A DNA stretch of 17,411 nucleotides. Source: JAPUDS01 sp050258575 (GTDB taxonomy: Bacteria; Patescibacteriota; Saccharimonadia; Saccharimonadales; Saccharimonadaceae). Location: the NCBI GenBank assembly GCA_050258575.1, contig JBLMYZ010000043.1, positions 1-17,411 on the forward strand. Reading direction: 5' to 3'. The position numbers and the translations under genes were made by a program. The notes under the pieces were generated by a model, which was given only the letters and a program-made list of their open reading frames with translations, made no database searches and was not told where the DNA came from. This document shows positions 11,428-17,411 of this stretch, piece by piece (within the stretch, counting starts at the first letter, position 1; each line of letters starts with the position of its first letter).

Positions 11428-14400
11428 ACGACAATATTCACCAACCGACCTGGGACGACAACAACTCGGGTCGGTTTTTTGTTGTCGAGGAATTCTACTA
11501 TTTTTTCATGTTCAAGCGCCATAGTTTCCAGTTGTTCCTTGGTTGCATCAGCCGGTGCTTCGAGCGTCGCACGGACTTTTCCGTTGACTTGGACGACGAT
11601 CTTTACCGTACTTTCAATCAGTTTCGACTCGTCGTGCTTCGGCCAGTCAGCTACATGAACCGAACCGTCGAAGCCCATTTGTGACCACAGCTCTTCACTC
11701 ATATGCGGCGCAAACGGCGCGAGCACTTTCAGCAACCATTTGAGCGCGACGCGCCAGCTTTCCCCGGACATACCGCCGGCTTTTAGTTTATACAACTCGT
11801 TCGTGTACTCCATCATGGCTGCGACAGCGGTGTTAAAACGCATGTCGTCGAGGTCGTCAGATACTTTTTTGACCAGCTGGTGAGTGAGTTTTTCGGGAAC
11901 CGTGCCTGCTTTGTCGCTCGCAATGTGTTCTTGGACGAGCGCCCACACGCGGCTCAAAAAACGGTGCGTACCGGCAACACCCTCAGGATTCCACGGCGTC
12001 GTCATGTCGTACGGCGCAATAAAGGCAATCGCAAGCCGCAGCGCGTCAGCCCCGTAGCCGGCGTTAACGACGTCGAGCGGGTTGATAACATTACCGAGAC
12101 TTTTGCTCATTTTGCGGCCATCTTCAGCGAGGATAATCCCTTGTCCACGGCGAGCGGCATACGGCTCTTTTGTCGGGACAAGCCCGATGTCGTAGAAAAA
12201 CTCATGCCAAAACCGGCTATACAAGAGGTGAAGTGTCGTATGTTCCATACCGCCGAGATACAGGTCAACCATACCCCAATATTTGAGCTTCTCTTGGTCG
12301 GCGAACGCTTTGTCGTTATGAGCGTCGTAGTACCGCAGATAGTACCAACTCGAACCTGCCCAGTTCGGCATTGTGTCGGTTTCACGCTTGGCTGGACCGC
12401 CGCACGTTGGACACGTTGTGTTTACCCAGTCAGTGATCGCCGCCAGCGGGCTTTCGCCGGTATCAGTCGGCTCGTAGTGCTCGACGTCAGGTAGCGTGAC
12501 CGGCAGCTGTTCGTCTGGAACAGCGACTGCACCATGTTGTCCGCAGTGGATGATGGGGATCGGTTCGCCCCAGTAGTGCTGGCGACTGAAAATCCAGTCG
12601 CGCAGACGATAGTTTACCCGCTCTTTGCCTTTGCCTTCGCGTGCCAGGTGTTGCACAATCTGCTCACGCGCCTCAGCACTCGCTACGCCGTCATACGGAC
12701 CAGAGTTAACAAGCACCCCGTCACCGGTAAATATATCCGCTTCGTGCGTACCGTCAACCACGAGCTTTGCGCGGCGCAGCATTTCCAGCCAGTGATCAAC
12801 ACCGCCAACTTTTTTCACGTCAGTTATCAATTCGTCATAATCATACCAGCCAAGATCAAAATCAGTCTCATGCGCTTCTTGTGCCGCTGCGTCTCGAACG
12901 TCTCTGTCGACGTAGAACAGAAAACCCTGTCCGTATGAACGTCTGGCAATTTTTTTAACATCGTTAAAGTAGTACGAATACACAGGCTCTCCCAGCGGGA
13001 GAACTTTGGTGTATTTTTTAAAACCAGTTTCTTCAGCCAATTCTCGAATAGCCGTTTGCTCGAATGTCTCACCATCATCACTTCCGCCCCTATTGAGCCA
13101 AAGTCCGGTGTTGGTCGGAGTTTTGACACCGCCAAACTGCTTTGCTTTTTCGTCATAAAGTATAGCGACTGCACCGCGGACGTTGACAGCGCCTTCGAGT
13201 GGTGCGCCAAAATCTTGCGCAATAACTGGCTTCACGGGTAGATCAAATTTCTTCGCGAACGCGTAATCGCGTTCGTCGTGCGCTGGGACGGCCATGATAG
13301 CGCCCGTGCCATAGCCGGCGAGGACATAGTCGGCAATCCAGATAGGTATCTCGTCACCGCTTAAGGGGTTGATAGCATACGCGCCCGTGAAGACCCCGGT
13401 CTTTTCACGGTCGGCGTCTTGGCGCTCAACTTCGCTTTTCGACTGCGCCTGTTTGACGTAGGCTTCAACTTCGTCGCGCTGTTCGTCAGTCGTAATCGCA
13501 CTCACAAGCTCATGTTCCGGTGCTAGCACCATAAACGTCGCCCCGTAGAGCGTGTCTGGTCGAGTCGTAAAGACTTTTAGCGAGGCATGAAATGAAGCAT
13601 ACCAACTATTGCCGACTAGCATTTCTTTGATGCTCGTGAATTCTGTTTTTGCGAAGGTACTACAAATGTCCAGAAGATGTTTTTCAGTGTCTGAACTCCA
13701 AACGGTTCGCTCAACCTCACCCTTTATGTCTTTGGAAATAAATACCGCTTCACTTTTACCGACATATTCATTCCAAAAACCGGGCTCTAGTTTCTTTGAG
13801 ATTAAGTCCTCGAAGTCTTTAATATTATCATCTGTAAAGGAAACTAAGAAGTGCCCTTTCTCGTTGACCTTATGCACGGTTACGTCTATCTTTTCAAAAT
13901 CTTCCTTCGAAATGTTATTCTGCCCCATAACATAACTACGGAAACCCCCCTCGTGGCTCGCTATCTCAAACTCAATCTCTGCTCCAACCGAGCGTCCGAT
14001 CCAGTTGATCTGCTGGTCAGCGATACGCGGCGGAAAATCTAACTGCTCAAGGTTGTCGATAAGCTTGTCGGCATACTGCGTGATTTTTAGCATCCACTGT
14101 TTGAGCTGTTTTTTTTCGACTGGCGTGCCGCAGCGTTCGTGTTTGCCGTCAACCACTTCTTCGTTCGCCAGACCGGTTTTGCATTTTGGGCACCAGTTGA
14201 TCTCTATATCGTCCTGGTACGCCAGCCCGTGTTTGTAAAACTGCAAAAACAGCCACTGCGTCCAGCGATAGTAGTCCGGGTCGCTCGTGCGAAAACTGCG
14301 CGACCAGTCTATACTATAGCCCAAGCGTTCAAACTGTTTTTGAAAATTGCCAACATTTCGGTCGGTCGCGTCCTGAGGGCGGATATGGTTTTTTATGGCA

Positions 14401-14666
14401 TAGTTTTCAGTCGGCAAGCCAAACGCGTCGTAACCCATGGGGTACAACACGTTGTAGCCTTGCATACGTTTGTGACGAGCTAAGATGTCGCCCAGTGTGT
14501 ATTCGCGGGCATGGCCAAGATGAAGCCCGTCGCCTGACGGGTATGGAAACTCGGTGAGCATGACAAACTTTTGTTTGTCAGAAAAATCTTCGGCCGCATA
14601 CAGCTGGTCGTCTGCCCATTTTCGTTGCCATTTTGATTCGATAGAGAGTGGTTCGTATCTTTGCAT
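11424..14666 (-). CDS. leuS: Leucyl-tRNA synthetase with two inserted domains, one a Nudix domain
   Basis: A class I synthetase that charges tRNA-Leu. At 1080 residues it is some 200-250 longer than usual. Landmarks: HLGH (49-52, the HIGH motif), a zinc-ribbon-like C159xxC162..C179, CP1 editing domain with TTRPDTLYGATF (367-378) and VPAHDERDYAF (460-470), NYRLRDWIFSRQHYWGEP (685-702), C752xxC755, and KMSKS (852-856). The anticodon-binding and C-terminal domains are intact. The extra length is two insertions in CP1: residues ~237-361 and ~487-645. The latter holds a perfect Nudix box. Both lie in AT-richer DNA than the rest of the gene. The ATG has an extended -10 box seven bases upstream and no Shine-Dalgarno, suggesting a leaderless message. 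The editing residues appear present. Confidence 0.97.
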   Translation of the reverse strand: MQRYEPLSIESKWQRKWADDQLYAAEDFSDKQKFVMLTEFPYPSGDGLHLGHAREYTLGDILARHKRMQGYNVLYPMGYDAFGLPTENYAIKNHIRPQDATDRNVGNFQKQFERLGYSIDWSRSFRTSDPDYYRWTQWLFLQFYKHGLAYQDDIEINWCPKCKTGLANEEVVDGKHERCGTPVEKKQLKQWMLKITQYADKLIDNLEQLDFPPRIADQQINWIGRSVGAEIEFEIASHEGGFRSYVMGQNNISKEDFEKIDVTVHKVNEKGHFLVSFTDDNIKDFEDLISKKLEPGFWNEYVGKSEAVFISKDIKGEVERTVWSSDTEKHLLDICSTFAKTEFTSIKEMLVGNSWYASFHASLKVFTTRPDTLYGATFMVLAPEHELVSAITTDEQRDEVEAYVKQAQSKSEVERQDADREKTGVFTGAYAINPLSGDEIPIWIADYVLAGYGTGAIMAVPAHDERDYAFAKKFDLPVKPVIAQDFGAPLEGAVNVRGAVAILYDEKAKQFGGVKTPTNTGLWLNRGGSDDGETFEQTAIRELAEETGFKKYTKVLPLGEPVYSYYFNDVKKIARRSYGQGFLFYVDRDVRDAAAQEAHETDFDLGWYDYDELITDVKKVGGVDHWLEMLRRAKLVVDGTHEADIFTGDGVLVNSGPYDGVASAEAREQIVQHLAREGKGKERVNYRLRDWIFSRQHYWGEPIPIIHCGQHGAVAVPDEQLPVTLPDVEHYEPTDTGESPLAAITDWVNTTCPTCGGPAKRETDTMPNWAGSSWYYLRYYDAHNDKAFADQEKLKYWGMVDLYLGGMEHTTLHLLYSRFWHEFFYDIGLVPTKEPYAARRGQGIILAEDGRKMSKSLGNVINPLDVVNAGYGADALRLAIAFIAPYDMTTPWNPEGVAGTHRFLSRVWALVQEHIASDKAGTVPEKLTHQLVKKVSDDLDDMRFNTAVAAMMEYTNELYKLKAGGMSGESWRVALKWLLKVLAPFAPHMSEELWSQMGFDGSVHVADWPKHDESKLIESTVKIVVQVNGKVRATLEAPADATKEQLETMALEHEKIVEFLDNKKPTRVVVVPGRLVNIVV
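11443..11480 (+). terminator. Terminator of the 146-aa gene, inside the 3' end of leuS
   Basis: AACCGACC (11443-11450) and GGTCGGTT (11469-11476) pair perfectly and are followed by TTTT. The signal lies entirely within codons of leuS on the opposite strand. An alternative 9-bp pairing CGACAACAA/TTGTTGTCG overlaps it. Confidence 0.65.
12730..13208 (-). other. Nudix domain inserted in the LeuRS editing domain
   Basis: Residues ~487-645 of LeuS. After a short strand (VRGAVAILYDE), residues 527-549 match Gx5Ex7REUxEExGU exactly (G527, E533, R541, E542, E545, E546, G548), followed by further Nudix-like strands and a terminal helix (HWLEMLRRAKLVV). The flanking LeuRS sequence (FDLPVKPVI before, GVLVNSGPYDG after) is continuous in ordinary LeuRS. 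Confidence 0.9.
13584..13958 (-). other. Second inserted domain in the LeuRS editing domain
   Basis: Residues ~237-361 of LeuS lie between VGAEIEFEIA and LKVFTTRPDT, which are adjacent in ordinary LeuRS. The insert has its own look: a strand pair (KIDVTVHKV, GHFLVSFTDD), a helix with DFEDLISKKL, GFWNEYVGK, and a helical end with IKEMLVGNSWY. No catalytic motif is seen. Confidence 0.75.
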
Positions 14667-14673
14667 AGAAAAT

Positions 14674-14679
14674 ATTATA
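14674..14679 (-). promoter_or_regulatory. Extended -10 promoter of leuS (leaderless geometry)
   Basis: TGGTATAAT on the minus strand with seven bases between it and the ATG. There is no clear -35 and no ribosome-binding site. Confidence 0.65.
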
Positions 14680-14708
14680 CCAGCTGCCCCGCGGTGATAA
14701 CAGGCTCG

Positions 14709-15848
14709 CTACTGCGTCGCCGTTTCAACCGGCTTGGCTTTTGGAGCAGTAGCCTGCGTTTGGATCTGCAGCCAGGCGGCGATGTTGTCGAGCTCTTGTT
14801 TGATAGTGCGTGTCTGTACCTCGACAGTTGGGGTTGCGATATCTGAAACCGCGCCGTCATAGGTGAGTGACAGTGAAAATTCACTCGAGACCGCGCCTTG
14901 AAGCGAACCGGAAAGCTGCGTGATATTTCGAGTGGCTGGGTCAACTGTCGCCGTCAGTTGTATGGCGTCGAGCGCGTCGAGCGGCAACTTCGTCAACGGC
15001 ACGCCGCACGCTGTTACCTTTGTGCCAGTCGTTGTTGTGGTATACGAGCTCAAAAACGCCTGAAGCTGTTGCTTGTTCACCTCAACCTGGTACGTAGAGT
15101 TCCCGGCAGCAACAAATGTCACAAACGGATACTGCACAAAAAGCTCCTCGAGGCGTTGACGTTCACCGTCGTTTTTCAGCGACGTGGCGACGGTCGCGAG
15201 CGCACAAGTTATCTCGACAGGCGCTGTCGAAAACTCGGCCAGTTGCGTGTGCGTAAGTTTGAACCACTGGCCGTCGGTTTTGGTCGCAAACGAGTCGTAC
15301 AAACCGCCAGTTTGCTGCATCTCGGCGTCGATACCAGAGATGTCGTAGAGGAACTGCCACGGATTTCGCAACTGGAAAAACGCGCCTGCGTTGCTCATAA
15401 CGACCGTACCAGCGGTGTCGTAACGGTTGCTACCTAGCCGGTTGCCGCTGTCGTAGGTGACGCTAGCAACTTTGCCGTCGGCTTGCAATGTCAGGTCGGT
15501 TTGCATGGCGAGATCGCCATATGTTGTAGTCGCGAGTCCGCGTGCAGCGATTTTTTGGTGAGTCAGCGCTTGCTCTAAGATAAGCCGGGTAGTGCGCTCC
15601 GGAGAGTTGAGGTAAAACGTGACAAACGCCCAGGCAGCAACGCCAAGTACCAGCGCGATACCAAACCCCAAAAACACCCATTTTGCCCACGGCGGAAGTT
15701 GTTTTTTTGCCTGGGCCGCCGCCGCAGCAGCCGCTTTGTCTGCCTCAATACGCTGTCGTAGTTCCGGATCAACCTGCTGCAAGACCTGATCTTGCGGAGG
15801 AGGTGTTGGTTGTGGCGTAAGCTGTGGTTGTGGTTGTTGCGGTGGCAT
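14709..15848 (-). CDS. Single-pass membrane protein with Pro/Gln-rich N-terminus, unknown function
   Basis: A 379-residue protein. Residues 1-30 are Pro/Gln-rich, then come a charged helix and an Ala run (about 31-48), followed by a membrane helix at about 54-80 (WVFLGFGIALVLGVAAWAF). The remaining ~300 residues should be outside the cell, with a mixed beta-rich, Thr-rich composition and two cysteines. The layout (cytoplasmic low-complexity tail, one helix, large extracellular domain) suits a surface or envelope protein; no known family is recognised. The ATG follows the murF stop after a single base, so the pair is probably cotranscribed and the product may serve the envelope too. No terminator is evident before the leuS promoter. 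Confidence 0.8.
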   Translation of the reverse strand: MPPQQPQPQLTPQPTPPPQDQVLQQVDPELRQRIEADKAAAAAAAQAKKQLPPWAKWVFLGFGIALVLGVAAWAFVTFYLNSPERTTRLILEQALTHQKIAARGLATTTYGDLAMQTDLTLQADGKVASVTYDSGNRLGSNRYDTAGTVVMSNAGAFFQLRNPWQFLYDISGIDAEMQQTGGLYDSFATKTDGQWFKLTHTQLAEFSTAPVEITCALATVATSLKNDGERQRLEELFVQYPFVTFVAAGNSTYQVEVNKQQLQAFLSSYTTTTTGTKVTACGVPLTKLPLDALDAIQLTATVDPATRNITQLSGSLQGAVSSEFSLSLTYDGAVSDIATPTVEVQTRTIKQELDNIAAWLQIQTQATAPKAKPVETATQ

Positions 15849-15849
15849 A

Positions 15850-17157
15850 TTAGTCGTCGTCCGTTATTTCGTGTGAAGCAACAAAATAGTTAAATTGTTC
15901 CTGTTTTTTCTTCATCCAGGCTTCACTCTGGCGAACTAGTTTTTCTTCGTCAGTTGGATTTTTGAGAATAACTTTGATCGCTTCCTCAGCAAAAACGCCG
16001 TTTTGCGACCCCTTAAACAGGACGACTGCTCCGTCAGGACGCAGTACGCTGTTGACGAAACCGCCAGCTTGGTACGGCGAGCGGAACGAACGAACCTGAC
16101 AGCCTTGCTGTTTGGCTGCCGGCGCGAGATATTTTTCGGCTTCTTCGCCGATAGTGACAACCCATTCAAGTTTTTCATAGTCGCACAGTGACCCAACGAG
16201 TTCGTGAGCTTTACGCGAATATTCACCGAGTTCGTTCATTGAACCGAGCACAGCAATACGCTGCGATGATTCGATGTCATAGAGTGTTCTGAGCGCCGCC
16301 TCAACTGCGAGCGGACTGGCGTTGTACGAATCGTCGATGATGAGCGAGTTTTCGATCCCCTCGAGTGGTTGCATACGACCTGCGACCGGTTGCATACTCT
16401 GTACGCCAGCGACAATCTGTTCCGGCGTGACACCGAGCCGCGCACCAACACAGGCAGCGGCGATCACCGGTTTGAGACTGTGATCTCCCACGAGCGTCGT
16501 CTGTGCTTCGAGCTGCGGCCACTCTGGTCCACTCAGATACACTCGCCGTGGTGCAACGGAGGTTGTTTGGTCGGCAGTCAGGCGATATTCTGACGGCTCG
16601 GTGAGGCCGTAGGTATGAATGTTTGTGTTTTGTACCAGCTGCGCAAACTGCGAGTCAATATCATCTCGGTTAATAATTAACATTTTCGAGAAATTCGCAA
16701 CCGACAACTCCTCCTGCGCAACCGCCGTCATATCAGCAAAGAACTGCATGTGTTCAGGACTCACTGCCGTGACAACTGCCACTGCTGGTGTGAGATATCG
16801 TGAAAACCAGGCGACGTCCCCCGGCGCGTCTGTCCCTAATTCTTGGACAATAATATCGACATCTTTTGGCTGTTTGATGCGCAGGTTCATAGCGCGCAGC
16901 ACCAGACGCCATGCTTTAACAGAGTGGACATTTTCAGGATATTCAACCCCGAGCAGCGTTAGCGGCACAGAAAATCTCGTGTTGTAGTTGGTATCTGACA
17001 CGCGAACACGGTATTTTTGGCTCAACACCGCCGCAATCGACATTTTCGTGCTGGTTTTTCCAACACTACCAGTGACTGCAACAACCAGCGGTTGATGAAT
17101 CGCAAGATATTTCCTGGCCTTGCGCTCTATGAGCAAAAGAACAATTTTTTTCAACAT
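15850..17157 (-). CDS. murF: UDP-N-acetylmuramoyl-tripeptide--D-alanyl-D-alanine ligase (MurF)
   Basis: A Mur ligase of 435 residues that would add D-Ala-D-Ala to the peptidoglycan precursor in the cytoplasm. The ATP loop TGSVGKTSTK (29-38) is followed by NYNTRFSVPLTLLG, a segment in the MurF style. The central domain keeps the Mur motif (SPEHMQFF), and the third domain has IIDDSYNASPLAVEAAL and LGSMNELGEYSRKAHELVG, the C-terminal signatures of MurF. I prefer the ATG at 17157 because the in-frame ATG at 17169 overlaps the -10 box TATAAT (17173-17168). The hydrophobic N-terminus (LLKKIVLLLIE-like) takes the place of the usual substrate-binding domain start, so the N-terminal domain seems shortened. 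It is adjacent to tandem tRNA genes and their terminator. Confidence 0.9.
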   Translation of the reverse strand: MLKKIVLLLIERKARKYLAIHQPLVVAVTGSVGKTSTKMSIAAVLSQKYRVRVSDTNYNTRFSVPLTLLGVEYPENVHSVKAWRLVLRAMNLRIKQPKDVDIIVQELGTDAPGDVAWFSRYLTPAVAVVTAVSPEHMQFFADMTAVAQEELSVANFSKMLIINRDDIDSQFAQLVQNTNIHTYGLTEPSEYRLTADQTTSVAPRRVYLSGPEWPQLEAQTTLVGDHSLKPVIAAACVGARLGVTPEQIVAGVQSMQPVAGRMQPLEGIENSLIIDDSYNASPLAVEAALRTLYDIESSQRIAVLGSMNELGEYSRKAHELVGSLCDYEKLEWVVTIGEEAEKYLAPAAKQQGCQVRSFRSPYQAGGFVNSVLRPDGAVVLFKGSQNGVFAEEAIKVILKNPTDEEKLVRQSEAWMKKKQEQFNYFVASHEITDDD

Positions 17158-17167
17158 ATCGCTTATC

Positions 17168-17173
17168 ATTATA
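17168..17173 (-). promoter_or_regulatory. -10 box of murF
   Basis: TATAAT on the minus strand ends ten bases before the preferred ATG. The leader would be only about 3 nt. The -35 region is poor. Confidence 0.5.
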
Positions 17174-17176
17174 CGA

Positions 17177-17205
17177 CAAAAGCTCAGGTTTTACCCAAGC
17201 TTTTG
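17177..17205 (-). terminator. Terminator after the tandem tRNA-Ala genes
   Basis: CAAAAGCT (17177-17184) and AGCTTTTG (17198-17205) are perfect complements with a 13-nt loop. On the minus strand the stem ends in TTTT, three bases past the CCA end of the tRNA. Confidence 0.6.
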
Positions 17206-17208
17206 CTG

Positions 17209-17284
17209 TGGTGGAGTACAGCGGACTTGAACCGCTCACCTCGACAATGCGAATGTCGCGCTCTACCAGATGAGCTAGTACCCC
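17209..17284 (-). tRNA. tRNA-Ala (anticodon CGC)
   Basis: A 76-nt cloverleaf on the minus strand. The acceptor GGGGTAC/GTACTCC contains the G3-U70 pair that identifies alanine tRNAs. The discriminator is A and CCA is encoded. D arm GCTC/GAGC, anticodon stem CGACA/TGTCG with loop TTCGCAT (anticodon CGC, reads GCG), T arm GCGGTTCAAGTCCGC. Confidence 0.96.
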
Positions 17285-17320
17285 AGAAAAAGTGGATTTT
17301 GGAATAATCACAGAATCTTG

Positions 17321-17397
17321 TGGTGGAGCATATCGGATTCGAACCGATCACCTCTTCCATGCCATGGAAGCGCTCTAGCCAAATGAGCTAATGCCCC
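17321..17397 (-). tRNA. tRNA-Ala (anticodon GGC)
   Basis: A 77-nt cloverleaf on the minus strand. The acceptor GGGGCAT/ATGCTCC again has G3-U70, with A73 and encoded CCA. Anticodon stem CTTCC/GGAAG with loop ATGGCAT (anticodon GGC, reads GCC and GCT), T arm ATCGGTTCGAATCCGAT. It lies 36 bases upstream of the CGC isoacceptor in the same direction. Confidence 0.96.
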
Positions 17398-17411
17398 GCA
17401 AACTAAACCAG

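Noticed and set aside
1..17411. CRISPR array, toxin-antitoxin pair, phage genes or replication origin
   Set aside because: No regularly spaced repeats, no Cas, phage or toxin-like proteins, and no DnaA-box cluster were seen.

Overview
The window looks like a slice of a compact bacterial genome of the Patescibacteria/CPR type, most plausibly a Saccharibacteria (TM7) relative. This assignment is inferred from gene style and not proven by a marker tree. The signs are the standard code, densely packed and overlapping genes, many starts with a -10 box only 6-7 nt before the ATG (leaderless mRNAs), a 48-residue bL32 without zinc cysteines, a leucyl-tRNA synthetase enlarged to 1080 residues by two inserted domains, and C-terminal low-complexity tails on bS16 and KhpA.

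Bases 1-1440 are an AT-richer accessory edge. They hold the last 52 codons of an IS3-like transposase, a truncated HAD-hydrolase start, a CYTH-domain protein, and about 500 bases without a convincing protein gene. That gap contains several strong hairpins, two intrinsic terminators and a candidate structured RNA.

Bases 1440-6259 (+) are a six-gene carotenoid operon in which every junction overlaps: crtE, crtB, crtI, two lycopene-cyclase half-subunits, and a UbiA-family prenyltransferase. The gene content and order match the actinobacterial C50 carotenoid (decaprenoxanthin-type) cluster. The predicted path is IPP/DMAPP to GGPP, phytoene and lycopene, then C5 additions and ring closure, giving a cyclic C50 pigment. 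The operon is driven by one promoter placed so that the ATG of crtE is about +1.

Bases 6237-14666 are mostly on the minus strand and are housekeeping: trmD, khpA, rpsP, a small lipoprotein, then rpmF-nusB-nudix-rnc, then leuS. Two small plus-strand genes (7014-7223 and 10987-11427) with consensus promoters sit among them, and a promoter/terminator pair suggests a roughly 95-nt minus-strand RNA at 7338-7432. LeuS carries a complete Nudix domain and a second ~120-residue domain, both inside its CP1 editing domain.

Bases 14709-17397 (minus) hold a membrane-anchored protein of unknown function directly behind murF, and two tandem alanine tRNAs (GGC and CGC anticodons).

The most interesting points are the actinobacterial-type C50 carotenoid operon in a genome of this kind, the Nudix-in-LeuRS architecture, the recurring leaderless promoter geometry, and the unassigned structured RNA just upstream of the pigment operon.
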